The translations under genes were made by a program, and so were the position numbers. A stretch of DNA of 64,000 bases from Paenibacillus marchantiae (GTDB lineage Bacteria > Bacillota > Bacilli > Paenibacillales > Paenibacillaceae). This document shows, in pieces, positions 15,925-24,206 of the stretch. The notes under the pieces were generated by a model. It ran no database searches. It saw only the letters and a program-made list of their open reading frames with translations, and was not told the origin of the DNA. The stretch is taken from assembly GCF_028771845.1 (NCBI RefSeq), contig NZ_CP118270.1, forward strand, positions 6,386,001-6,450,000, in the 5' to 3' direction. Position 1 is the first letter of the stretch, and the number at the start of each line of letters is the position of its first letter.

Positions 15925-16924
15925 GTTTTCCCCCTCCTTTGGTTTTGATCAGATAAAGGAAGAAGGGAACGCCAAATAATGCGGTGACGACTCCAATTGG
16001 TGTTTCAAACGGAGAGTTAATGAAACGACTCAAGATGTCACACCAGGCCAAAAAGAATCCGCCCAGCAGAGCGGAGCACGGAATAATCCAGCGGTAATCT
16101 ACCCCGAAGAGAAATCGGGTAATATGCGGAACCAACAAACCGACAAAAGCGATTTTGCCCGCCAAAGCCACAGATATTCCAGTCAGGATAACTACACTCA
16201 GTATCGATAAAGCCTTAACCCATCCGGTACGCTGCCCCAGGCTTGTTGCCACATCATCGCCCATCGACAGAATGGTAATAGACTTGGAGAGGATGATGGC
16301 TAACGCCAGTCCCACCACAGCAAATGGAATAATCAGCTTGATCATGCCCGGGTCCATCTGATGCAATCTGGCGTTATACCAGAAACTGATCGTTTGAGAC
16401 ACCTGATAATAGGTAGCCACGGCCTGAGATACACCACCGAGGAATGTACCAATAATCGTGCCCAAAATGGCAAGTCGAACAGGCGACATGCCGCCCGGTA
16501 GTAACCAGGCTATGAAAAATACCAGTCCTGCTCCAAGTGCCGATCCCGCCAAAGAGTAAAATATCAGACCAAGAGATGACGTATTCGGCATAAATACCAT
16601 ACATAAGGTGATGACCACTACCGATCCATCGGATACCCCCATAATGGAAGGGGATGCAAGATAGTTTCTTGTCATCCCCTGCATGAGCGCACCTGACACC
16701 GCCAGAAAAGCCCCGATCAATAGAGCACCAATAACACGCGGGAGCCGGGATGACACGATGATCTGGTGATCGATGCTGTCTGTATCAAAATGGAAAATGG
16801 CTGCCGTTATGGTTGAAACGTCAATGCTCTTGGCTCCGTACATGACGGACGCAAGAATGGTAACTGCAATGAACAGAGGTGCTGCTGCGAACAGCACCAC
16901 CGGATTCAATCTTCTTTTTTGCAT
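15917..16924 (-). CDS. Iron-siderophore ABC permease (FecCD family, FeuB-like)
   Basis: This second FecCD-type permease (335 residues from the ATG at 16924; 339 from the GTG at 16936) carries SRLPRVIGALLIGAFLAVSGALMQGMTRNYLASP and KIAFVGLLVPHITRFLFG, the loops expected for this family. About nine or ten membrane helices are predicted. The start is not fully decided: AAGG lies 1 base before the GTG and 13 before the ATG, and the basic MQKRRLNP start looks more natural. It sits between the binding-protein gene and the other permease in one operon. Confidence 0.9.
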   Translation of the reverse strand: MQKRRLNPVVLFAAAPLFIAVTILASVMYGAKSIDVSTITAAIFHFDTDSIDHQIIVSSRLPRVIGALLIGAFLAVSGALMQGMTRNYLASPSIMGVSDGSVVVITLCMVFMPNTSSLGLIFYSLAGSALGAGLVFFIAWLLPGGMSPVRLAILGTIIGTFLGGVSQAVATYYQVSQTISFWYNARLHQMDPGMIKLIIPFAVVGLALAIILSKSITILSMGDDVATSLGQRTGWVKALSILSVVILTGISVALAGKIAFVGLLVPHITRFLFGVDYRWIIPCSALLGGFFLAWCDILSRFINSPFETPIGVVTALFGVPFFLYLIKTKGGGKHA

Positions 16925-16948
16925 AGGAGTATACACGCCTTGCTCTAA

Positions 16949-17950
16949 TTATTTGGATAACTGCTCAACTGCTGCTTTCAGGAATTCAATACGACTCCAG
17001 GCCGGACCACCTTCAGCCAATGGATCAATGACATTAACAAAAGCATGATTTTCCTTCAGCGCAGTTGTCTTCTGGATAATCGGGTTGTTCTGTAGATCTG
17101 TCAGGGCATTCGGGGTGTCGGAGTTCTCAGATGTCTCAAATTGTACAAAAACATAATCAGGGTTCATCTCTGCAAATTTCTCCACCGAAAGTGCTTCCTG
17201 CGCTTTGGCTGCCTGAATCTCGGTCGGAACCTGGAATCCAAGGTCTCCATACAGAATCGGATTCACAAAGACAGACTCAGGATACACATACATTTGTCCG
17301 TTACGGATACGTACTGCCAACACCTTTTTGTTTTCCAGTTTGTCCCCAAGTTCAGCCTGGGCAGTAGTCAAAGTAGCCTTATACTGTTCAATTTCCTGTT
17401 TGGCCTGTTCCTGCTTGCCTGTCAGCTCAGCCAGTAGATTAAGGTTCGACTCCCAATCCGTAGCAATATGAGACACCTGAATAAATGGCGCAATTTTGCT
17501 TAACTGCTCGGCCACTTCAGGTTTAAACTTCGTAGAACCCAGGATAATATCCGGTTTCAGGGACAGAATGGTCTCAAAGTTAGGCTCAATCTTCTGCCCA
17601 ATGGACTCAGCTTGATCCGTGATAGAAGCATACATCTCCGGGAATTCGCCGCCAAAAGTAATAGCCCCTACCGGATGTACATCAAGAACCAGTGCATCCT
17701 CCATGGCTTCCATGGAACCGGTAATTACAATACGGTTAACCTCTGTCGGAACCGTGTACTCCTGATCTAAGTATTTAATAGTTCTTGTGCCTTCAGCTGC
17801 CTCAGCTGTATCCGTTTCATTGGTCGTCGCCGTTGTTCCAGTCGAAGCCGAATTCTCCGCAGTCCCTGACGCGTCCTCTTTATTGCCGCACGCTCCCAAT
17901 ACAGCGAGCATACATATCATTACCAAACATAACCCCAATTTCTTTTTCAT
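16949..17950 (-). CDS. Iron-siderophore binding lipoprotein (FeuA-like)
   Basis: The 333-residue protein has a lipoprotein signal (MKKKLGLCLVMICMLAVLGAC, lipobox LGAC with Cys21) and a mature class III periplasmic-binding fold (FecB/FhuD/FeuA type). Typical features are the Ser/Thr-rich linker, NRIVITGSMEAMEDALVLDVHPVGA, a central KPDIILGSTKF and the C-terminal GGPAWSRIEFLKAAVEQL. It captures a ferric siderophore at the cell surface and feeds the two permeases encoded downstream. GGGGGATC precedes the ATG. A Fur box lies about 40 bases upstream, so it is likely iron-repressed. Confidence 0.93.
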   Translation of the reverse strand: MKKKLGLCLVMICMLAVLGACGNKEDASGTAENSASTGTTATTNETDTAEAAEGTRTIKYLDQEYTVPTEVNRIVITGSMEAMEDALVLDVHPVGAITFGGEFPEMYASITDQAESIGQKIEPNFETILSLKPDIILGSTKFKPEVAEQLSKIAPFIQVSHIATDWESNLNLLAELTGKQEQAKQEIEQYKATLTTAQAELGDKLENKKVLAVRIRNGQMYVYPESVFVNPILYGDLGFQVPTEIQAAKAQEALSVEKFAEMNPDYVFVQFETSENSDTPNALTDLQNNPIIQKTTALKENHAFVNVIDPLAEGGPAWSRIEFLKAAVEQLSK

Positions 17951-17986
17951 CTCTGGTGATCCCCCTTCAATTTCGATTATTCTAAT

Positions 17987-18001
17987 TGAGAATAATAATC
18001 A
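17987..18001. promoter_or_regulatory. Fur box upstream of the siderophore uptake operon
   Basis: TGAGAATAATAATCA matches the Bacillus 7-1-7 Fur consensus TGATAATNATTATCA at all but two positions. The surrounding AT-rich sequence (17981-18016) contains overlapping half sites (ATTGAATGATAAAC). It lies 37 bases from the binding-protein start. Confidence 0.8.
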
Positions 18002-18067
18002 TTATTGAATGATAAACAAGATTGACCGACAGAACCATGGACTCTGTCCTGAATCTCTATGGATTTT

Positions 18068-19711
18068 TCACCGATAGCGATCCATCAGATCGTCCAGGAT
18101 GCGTTCGTTGGCGAGGGGCGAGTTCTCAAGCCAGGGATCAGCCGGGATGATGAACAACCGGTTATTCTGAACAGATTTTATATTTTGCCACAAGGAGGTT
18201 TTCTGCACATCCTCCCAGAAGGATAACGTCTCACTCTCCTGACATACCATCAGAAATATCCAATCCGTCTGCATTTCATCCAGTTGTTCCAGCGTAATCG
18301 GCTCGTTATATATCTCCCCTTCCTCACTGACATGAGCTGGTTTGACTGCCAAATCTCCATATAACACTTCCAACATGGATGGTGAACAATAACGTGTGAA
18401 CTGATGTTTTAACAAACGGACAACGACTACCTTCTCGTTGCCAAGCTTTTGATGCATCATCGTTTTGACCTGGTCCGCCTTATGATCATAAGTTTCCAGC
18501 CAACTCTTGGCATCCTGCTGTGCCCCCAGTTGTTCAGCCAGAATCTGAAGCTGTGAACGCCAGTTGTGATCTGAGACCGTGAGGTAATGAACCGGCGCAA
18601 TACTTTCAAGCTGTGCTTTCTCCTCAGGTCGCAAGTGGTCGTAACTGATAATCAGGTCAGGCTGATGCTCCTGCAGAGCCTGAATTTTGGATTGCCATTC
18701 CATGTCAATCCGATAGGCACTCAGATGTACAGGGATGTCCTTGCCATACATTCGATAATAATACGATGTCCATTTCGGGTGTAGCGGTGCCGCATAGGGA
18801 ATCATGTTCAGGGCCAGCAAATGTCCTGTAATCGCAATGTGATAGGCGGCAATTTTACGGCGGCGGCTGTTCATATATACCGAAGGGGATATTCCCATGG
18901 CTTTTTTAAATTTGCGACTGAAGTAAAATTCGTCGTGATATCCAACCTGATGAGCAATATCCCGCAGACGCATTTCAGTACCGGCCATCAGTTGTTTTGC
19001 CCGGTTAATGCGGAGTGAAGAAATATAATCAGTTGTACTCATTCCATATCTTCGCTTGAACAGGTCCACATAATATTTCGGACTCAGCCCGGCCATGCCT
19101 GCCAGATATTCCACGGTTAGATTCTCATTGGAATGCTCATCGATATAATCTTTGGTACGCTGGATCATCATCTGGGAATCTTCCTTGAGCGGAGGTGATG
19201 CTTCTGTAAGGCTTGCGAGTAATTGGAGAAATTGCACATGTGCCTGAAAATGTCCCATGGCCCTGCCACTATGCCACAGGTTGTGTATTTCTTCGCACAT
19301 AAATGAGAGCTGAACGGTTGGTGACACCGCCAGCTCCTTGCCAGATCTGAACATCGGGGTATCTTTAACCACATGCAAAGTGTCAGGATCATCATGCAGC
19401 TCTTGATAAAGGTCAAACCGCATGATCGTTACTTCGGCTCCTTCATCTCCGAAAGAGGTCAGTCCAAAAGTGGATTCGGGTACACAGGAATATACGCCTT
19501 GTGCATGGATATGGATAGACCCCCGATCCAGTGTCAGTAAGGCTTCACCACCTGTGACCATGACAAGCACATAAGACGAGGTATGCTGCTGGGGAATGTT
19601 CCAGTCCGAAGTGGATTTCATTTTCTCCATGTCACGCAATTTTATAGTCAATCTGTCGAGTGGATACGTGGAATCCACCTCTTGATTAGGGTATAAGTTA
19701 GGGGAAATCAT
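18068..19711 (-). CDS. AraC-family activator fused to siderophore-binding domain (Btr-like)
   Basis: The 547-residue protein has three parts: an N-terminal cupin-like region (residues 30-165), an AraC/XylS double helix-turn-helix (about 185-285; LAGMAGLSPKYYVDLFKRRYGMS and IAHQVGYHDEFYFSRKFKKAMG), and a C-terminal FecB-like periplasmic-binding-protein domain (about 300-547) without signal peptide. This is the architecture of Bacillus Btr, a cytosolic sensor that binds ferric bacillibactin and activates the neighbouring feuABC-ybbA operon. Here it lies directly upstream of the equivalent operon in the same direction. It starts at the ATG at 19711 after GGAGG and is preceded by its own Fur box. 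Substrate identity (bacillibactin or another catecholate) is inferred, not shown. Confidence 0.88.
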   Translation of the reverse strand: MISPNLYPNQEVDSTYPLDRLTIKLRDMEKMKSTSDWNIPQQHTSSYVLVMVTGGEALLTLDRGSIHIHAQGVYSCVPESTFGLTSFGDEGAEVTIMRFDLYQELHDDPDTLHVVKDTPMFRSGKELAVSPTVQLSFMCEEIHNLWHSGRAMGHFQAHVQFLQLLASLTEASPPLKEDSQMMIQRTKDYIDEHSNENLTVEYLAGMAGLSPKYYVDLFKRRYGMSTTDYISSLRINRAKQLMAGTEMRLRDIAHQVGYHDEFYFSRKFKKAMGISPSVYMNSRRRKIAAYHIAITGHLLALNMIPYAAPLHPKWTSYYYRMYGKDIPVHLSAYRIDMEWQSKIQALQEHQPDLIISYDHLRPEEKAQLESIAPVHYLTVSDHNWRSQLQILAEQLGAQQDAKSWLETYDHKADQVKTMMHQKLGNEKVVVVRLLKHQFTRYCSPSMLEVLYGDLAVKPAHVSEEGEIYNEPITLEQLDEMQTDWIFLMVCQESETLSFWEDVQKTSLWQNIKSVQNNRLFIIPADPWLENSPLANERILDDLMDRYR

Positions 19712-19730
19712 CTATTTATAGGCCTCCATT

Positions 19731-19745
19731 TGATAACCATTCTCA
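19731..19745. promoter_or_regulatory. Fur box upstream of the AraC-SBP regulator
   Basis: TGATAACCATTCTCA matches the 7-1-7 Fur consensus with two mismatches, 20 bases from the regulator start. A further half site (ACTATCA) follows at about 19749-19755. Confidence 0.7.
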
Positions 19746-19820
19746 ATAACTATCATCAGTATATCAAATTTTCGGAGACCCCCGCATCTACTAGTTCTTT
19801 CATGATGGTACTCAACCCGT

Positions 19821-20657
19821 TCAATCTCTGGATGCAAATCGCAGTGCCCTGTTGATCAACACAGGCAATACCGAGATATGACCTTCATCTTCAAAACAGA
19901 TAAAATCAGCGCGGACTCCCCTAGCATCGGCATGGTTCAACCATTCGGTAAACACTCGGGAACGTTCAATCACCCCGCTGGGATGACTCCCCTCCAGTTC
20001 TCCTACTGCAAGTAAAACGTGAATTTTCATACGATTATCCAGCATACGGGAAGCAAACGTCTCTTGCTGCCGGGCGATCCAGGCCGAGTTCCAATGAAGA
20101 GACGGACTACCTGCAATGTAATTTCGGTATGTTCCCGGACGTTCCAGTAACAACTGCAAAACAAATAAGCCGCCCAGCGAGTGCCCCACAACGGATTGTC
20201 TGCTCCTATCAATGGCATAGCGTCGTTCAATATCCGGCTTCAATTGTTCCTCGATAAATTGGGTGAATGCTTCAGCGCCGCCATGCTCCGGCCAAGTTGC
20301 TCCATCCGGTCTCCGGGGTAATTCCTCTTCGGGAACCAACATCATAAAGTCATAGTGCCTGTCCGGTGGAAAGGCTTCCCGGGCTGTATACCCCACGCCA
20401 ACAATAACTGCCGGAACAACCCCGGTCTTCTCCGGGCGCAAAGACTGTACACGCATGGCTTCAACCATCGTACCAAACACCGCATTGGCATCCAGCAGAT
20501 AGATCACGGGATATCCGGAAGCTGGCGGGGCGCTCTCCGGCACCCAAACTCTGATCTCGTACTCTCTTTTGGTCTGTTCTGCACGCATGCGGTAAAAGGT
20601 TGTTCCCGGCAAAGTTACCTCCGGTTCTGTTCCGTCATGTCTCATCACTTGTTTCAA
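19821..20657 (-). CDS. Second siderophore-type esterase (BesA-like)
   Basis: The 278-residue serine esterase is of the same family as Bacillus BesA and Fes. It shows GYPVIYLLDANAVFGTMVEA, VPAVIVGVGY, RHYDFMML, the nucleophile elbow VVGHSLGGLF near residue 157, and a C-terminal EDEGHISVLP with the catalytic His. The TTG start at 20657 is supported by AGGAGG nine bases upstream. It has no signal peptide and acts in the cytosol. It lies next to the feu-like locus and probably hydrolyses ferric trilactone siderophores, giving this locus two esterases. No Fur box was seen; its upstream region ends 160 bases away at the IS element. Confidence 0.85.
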   Translation of the reverse strand: MKQVMRHDGTEPEVTLPGTTFYRMRAEQTKREYEIRVWVPESAPPASGYPVIYLLDANAVFGTMVEAMRVQSLRPEKTGVVPAVIVGVGYTAREAFPPDRHYDFMMLVPEEELPRRPDGATWPEHGGAEAFTQFIEEQLKPDIERRYAIDRSRQSVVGHSLGGLFVLQLLLERPGTYRNYIAGSPSLHWNSAWIARQQETFASRMLDNRMKIHVLLAVGELEGSHPSGVIERSRVFTEWLNHADARGVRADFICFEDEGHISVLPVLINRALRFASRD

Positions 20658-20850
20658 TGAAGTATTCCTCCTGGTTGCTACGGCTTTAGTCTCCGATTAT
20701 ATCCAAGGTCGGTCCGGCCTTCCATGGACGAATCACCCATTTCCATATGGAAAATGCACCGCTTCATTGCATACAAGGCTTTTTTATTTTTATGAAAGAA
20801 CAAAGCCGGCCCCCTTGATGAAGTGACCCCTTAAAGTTAGACAAATATTT

Positions 20851-21663
20851 TTATGCAACCTGTATGGCATGAATTCGGTATTGTACCGGGCTCATGCCTT
20901 TTAATTTTGACTTAATGCGTTTGTGATTGTAGTAATCGATGTATTGTGCTAGTTCTTGCTTGAAGTCATCTAGACTTTCAAACTCATTAAGATAGAGAAA
21001 TTCTGACTTCATAATGCCAAAGAAGTTCTCCATTACTGCGTTATCGTAACAATTTCCTTTGCGTGACATGCTCTGGATAATCGCCCGTTCCTTCAAAGCA
21101 TGTTGATACTGCTTCATCTGGTAGTGCCAGCCTTGATCCGAATGCAGGAGGAGCTCATCCTCGTTGGATAAGCGTTTAAAAGCTTTATTTAGCATGTCGG
21201 AGACTAATGAATAAGTAGGGCGAGATCCTACTGTGTACGTGATAATTTCACCGTTAAATAAGTCCAGAACAGGTGATAAATAAAGCTTTTCTCCAAACAA
21301 CTTAAATTCCGTAATATCGGTAACCCATTTCTCATTTGGTTTTTCTGCTTGAAAGTTACGATCCAGTACGTTTGGTGCAATGTTACCCACTGTTCCTTTA
21401 TAGGAACGATATTTTTTCATACGCACTACTGATTTCAGGCCTAATTCTTTCATGATACGCTGTACTTTTTTATGGTTAACTCGGTGTTCACGATTAACTA
21501 GTTCATCACGGATACGACGATAGCCATAACGCCCCTGATGTTCCTCGTAAATGGATTGAATAAGGAGTTTCAGGTCTGCGTCTAGATCGGGCTTGTCAAA
21601 CTGTTTCACCCAGTAATAGAAGGTGCTACGTGGGACTTCAGCGAACGCTAGCAATGCAACCAC
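20851..21663 (-). CDS. IS3-family transposase OrfB (DDE)
   Basis: The 270-residue visible frame is the catalytic half of an IS150-like transposase. It has the HTH_21 segment (GRYGYRRIRDELVNRE), then the DDE integrase core: WVTDITEF (first Asp), LLHSDQGWHYQ (second Asp) and DNAVMENFFGIMKSE (Glu with the following Lys). The frame is open further upstream in the -1 frame relative to orfA (KITKQDKAQVVYELRLEFPV) across the end of orfA, and an A-run lies in the overlap. A programmed -1 frameshift making OrfAB is therefore likely, as in other IS3 elements. There are no internal stops. Confidence 0.93.
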   Translation of the reverse strand: MVALLAFAEVPRSTFYYWVKQFDKPDLDADLKLLIQSIYEEHQGRYGYRRIRDELVNREHRVNHKKVQRIMKELGLKSVVRMKKYRSYKGTVGNIAPNVLDRNFQAEKPNEKWVTDITEFKLFGEKLYLSPVLDLFNGEIITYTVGSRPTYSLVSDMLNKAFKRLSNEDELLLHSDQGWHYQMKQYQHALKERAIIQSMSRKGNCYDNAVMENFFGIMKSEFLYLNEFESLDDFKQELAQYIDYYNHKRIKSKLKGMSPVQYRIHAIQVA

Positions 21664-21689
21664 CGGGAATTCAAGCCTTAATTCATAGA

Positions 21690-22211
21690 CTACTTGCGCT
21701 TTGTCTTGTTTGGTGATTTTTCCTTGTTTTGAACTAAGGCATTCAACTTTTTTAAATAGGCGTTTTCCATACGCAAACGTTCTAATTCAGCTTGTAGAAC
21801 TTCAACTGATTCATCGCCAGGTTCTAGCTTCTTCGTCATATTTTTGTTCGTATTTTTCATGAGTGGACGCCCCTTTTTCTTTGATTTCAGGCCGTCCACT
21901 CCATCCTCATTGAATTGAATACGCCATTTTCTAATAATCCTAGGAGAGGGTATATTGAAAATGACCGCAGCTTCATTTGGAGACGTCCCATTCTCGTTTA
22001 TATAGGTGAGTACGTCTAGTTTAAATGTCTTAGTGTAAGCTGTATAGCTCTTTTCAAAAGCTTTGACGCCGTGATATTCGTATTGCCTAATCCACATACG
22101 TAAAGTTTCATGATTTATCCGTAATGATTTTGCAATACTTTTGACTCCTTCAGTACCATTCTGATATCTATGAATGGCTTTCAATTTCTCATCTAAACTG
22201 AATTTAGGCAA
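21690..22211 (-). CDS. IS3-family OrfA (DNA-binding helix-turn-helix protein)
   Basis: The 173-residue protein has two helix-turn-helix units (GVKSIAKSLRINHETLRMWIRQY and EAAVIFNIPSPRIIRKWRIQF) and a C-terminal leucine-zipper-like coiled coil (LQAELERLRMENAYLKKLNAL), the standard OrfA layout. The TTG at 22211, eight bases after GGAGGTG, is the likely start; the frame runs 12 codons further upstream. It provides DNA binding for the OrfAB transposase. Confidence 0.9.
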   Translation of the reverse strand: MPKFSLDEKLKAIHRYQNGTEGVKSIAKSLRINHETLRMWIRQYEYHGVKAFEKSYTAYTKTFKLDVLTYINENGTSPNEAAVIFNIPSPRIIRKWRIQFNEDGVDGLKSKKKGRPLMKNTNKNMTKKLEPGDESVEVLQAELERLRMENAYLKKLNALVQNKEKSPNKTKRK

Positions 22212-22349
22212 AAAAACTGCACCTCCATTGTTAGTCGTGTCTAACAAATGGGGTGCAGTTCATGACGGGGTAACCGGCTCTGTTTTGTTTTGCTTTGTAT
22301 TGTATTGTAGGGTTCTGTTTTTCTATAAAACATGTCCGTCGCTTTAATT

Positions 22350-23210
22350 CTATTTGAGACCTGTTGTAGCAATGCCACGAATGATCTGCTTCTGGAAGCA
22401 CAAAAAGAGAAAGATCAATGGCAGAACCGAAAGTGTTGCTCCAGTCATAATCTGCACCCAGTTGCTGCTGTCCTTAGCCTCGCTGGAGAAGAAAGCCATC
22501 CCGACCGGAATCGTAAACATCTCCTCACTCTGTGTAATAATGAGCGGCCAGATGAATGCATTCCAACTGCCCAAGAATGTCAGAATGCAGAGGGTGGCGA
22601 ACGCTGGCCTTACCAGCGGAACAGCTATCCGAAGGAAAATGCCCCATTCTCCCATGCCATCAATTCGTGCCGCATCCAGTAATTCGGAAGGAAGGGATTC
22701 CATGAATTGCTTCATTAGAAAAATGCCAAACCCGGATATTAAACCTGGAAACAGAATTCCCCAGTACGTATCCATGCCGTTAAAACTGCTGGATACAAGA
22801 TACCATGGAATAATTAGCATTTCAGTCGGCACCATTAATGTACTTAGAATGAGCACAAAAATAACCTGTTTCCCCCAAAACGTAAATTTGGCCAGAATGT
22901 ATCCCGTAATGGAATCAAATACGCAGACGCTCACGGTGGCAATGACGGCTACATATAAACTGTTCAACATCCAGCGGGGAAATGGAGTTCCCTGAAAAAT
23001 AGCCGCATAATTATCCCATGTGACTCTGGAAGGGATGAGGCTTAGAGAGTAGATTTCATCCAGCGTCTTGAACGACGTCGATATCATCCATAGAAACGGA
23101 AACACCATCAACCCAAGTCCGAGCGTAAGTAAACCATAACTGATCAGTGACCCGGAACGTTTCCAGCGGAGTGTTGTTCGGGTATCGGCCCATGCGGCAG
23201 ATCTGCTCAT
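22350..23210 (-). CDS. Carbohydrate ABC permease (MalG-type)
   Basis: The 286-residue permease has six predicted helices and the EAA motif in the form LPSELLDAARIDGMGEWGIFLRIAVPLVRPA, as in CUT1-family MalG/UgpE permeases. It is the last gene of an operon with a MalF-type permease (25-base gap) and a family 1 binding lipoprotein. No ATPase is encoded, which is usual for Paenibacillus and Bacillus CUT1 operons that share MsmX. AAGGAGGG lies 13 bases before the ATG. Confidence 0.92.
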   Translation of the reverse strand: MSRSAAWADTRTTLRWKRSGSLISYGLLTLGLGLMVFPFLWMISTSFKTLDEIYSLSLIPSRVTWDNYAAIFQGTPFPRWMLNSLYVAVIATVSVCVFDSITGYILAKFTFWGKQVIFVLILSTLMVPTEMLIIPWYLVSSSFNGMDTYWGILFPGLISGFGIFLMKQFMESLPSELLDAARIDGMGEWGIFLRIAVPLVRPAFATLCILTFLGSWNAFIWPLIITQSEEMFTIPVGMAFFSSEAKDSSNWVQIMTGATLSVLPLIFLFLCFQKQIIRGIATTGLK

Positions 23211-23234
23211 GCTTGTAAAGCACCCTCCTTCCTT

Positions 23235-24179
23235 TTACTCCTGTTGAAAACGACTGCCAAGCACTTTAAGCTGAACCAGAGTCAGCATGAATATGATGAC
23301 AAACAGAATGACGGTGGCTGCCGAGGCCAGGCCCATATCAAAACTCTTGAAAGCCAAATTGTATATATGAAGCACGACAGATATGGTGGAGTCCAACGGC
23401 CCGCCTCCAGTCATATTCAGCACCTGAGTGAAGGATTGCAGAAACCCGATGCTTGCCATGACGACAGATAGAAGCATGACCGGGTTTAACAGAGGGATCG
23501 TAATATGCACAAAGCGCTGCCAACCCGTGGCTCCGTCTATGGCAGCCGCCTCATAATACAATTTGGGGATGTTTTGCAGACCCGCCAGGAAAATGAGCAT
23601 CTGAAATCCGATATTTTGCCATACCATCACCGCAATAATCCAAAAGATGGCCTGTGTGGGCGAATACAGGAAAGATTGCGGCCCAAGGCCCAACTCTATA
23701 AATAGAGCATTTACAATCCCGTTCTTCATCAGCAGCCACCGGAATATCCAGCTTACCGCCACTACACTGGTTACATACGGGATAAAGTAGGCCGTCCTGA
23801 ACAATCCGCGCAGCTTCACCACTTGCTGGAGAAGAAGAGCCACGATTAATCCGGCAATTAACTGTGCAGGCACTCCAACAACGACGTAGATTCCTGTGTT
23901 CACCAGCGACTTGAGGAATAGAGGGTCACTTAGCAATGTCGCATAATTATCAAAGCCCACAAAGGGTTTATCCGTTGACAGCATGCCCCATTCGCGAAAG
24001 CTTACGTTAAAGGAATACAGAATCGGTAAGATGCGGATGACTACAAAATAGATCAGCGGAATCAACAAACCGCCATAAATGAATAACCGCTGTTTATGTC
24101 TGTAATTGAGTCTTCCAATTCCCGATCCGAACCATAAACGCCGTTTCGGCCGCGAAGGGATCACCCCGGTAGTCCTCAT
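23235..24179 (-). CDS. Carbohydrate ABC permease (MalF/UgpA-type)
   Basis: The 314-residue CUT1 permease has a basic N-terminal tail (about 30 residues), six membrane segments and the EAA loop LYYEAAAIDGATGWQRFVHITIPLLNP. It pairs with the MalG-type protein encoded downstream. AAGGAGG precedes the ATG at 24179. The neighbouring amidohydrolase and lyase suggest that the transported compound may not be a simple sugar. Confidence 0.92.
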   Translation of the reverse strand: MRTTGVIPSRPKRRLWFGSGIGRLNYRHKQRLFIYGGLLIPLIYFVVIRILPILYSFNVSFREWGMLSTDKPFVGFDNYATLLSDPLFLKSLVNTGIYVVVGVPAQLIAGLIVALLLQQVVKLRGLFRTAYFIPYVTSVVAVSWIFRWLLMKNGIVNALFIELGLGPQSFLYSPTQAIFWIIAVMVWQNIGFQMLIFLAGLQNIPKLYYEAAAIDGATGWQRFVHITIPLLNPVMLLSVVMASIGFLQSFTQVLNMTGGGPLDSTISVVLHIYNLAFKSFDMGLASAATVILFVIIFMLTLVQLKVLGSRFQQE

Positions 24180-24206
24180 AGCTGCGCAGCCTCCTTGAAT
24201 GAGAAC

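Larger units (their letters stand above)
20819..22262 (-). mobile_element. IS3-family (IS150-like) insertion sequence, complete
   Basis: The 1444-bp element has imperfect inverted repeats, TGAAGTGACCCC...GTTAGACA at the left end and TGAACTGCACCCC...GTTAGACA reading in from the right end. The bases TGA flank it on both sides (20816-20818 and 22263-22265), a 3-bp target duplication typical of IS3/IS150. It carries orfA and orfB on the minus strand with complete catalytic residues, so it may still be active. Confidence 0.9.
20804..22279 (-). terminator. Terminator hairpin of the ABC operon, split by the IS
   Basis: With the IS and one TGA copy removed, the flanks join to AGCCGG-C-CCCC-TTGAC-GGGG-TAA-CCGGCT. 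The left arm is 20804-20814 and the right arm is 22267-22279. The minus-strand tail TTTGTTCTTTC follows. The insertion point is the hairpin loop. The intact structure would be the terminator of the sugar-type ABC operon whose last stop is at 22350. Confidence 0.6.

Noticed and set aside
22264..22325. TTTTG/TATTG-rich stretch as a CRISPR or tandem repeat
   Set aside because: It is short, irregular low-complexity sequence without spacers or exact repeat units.
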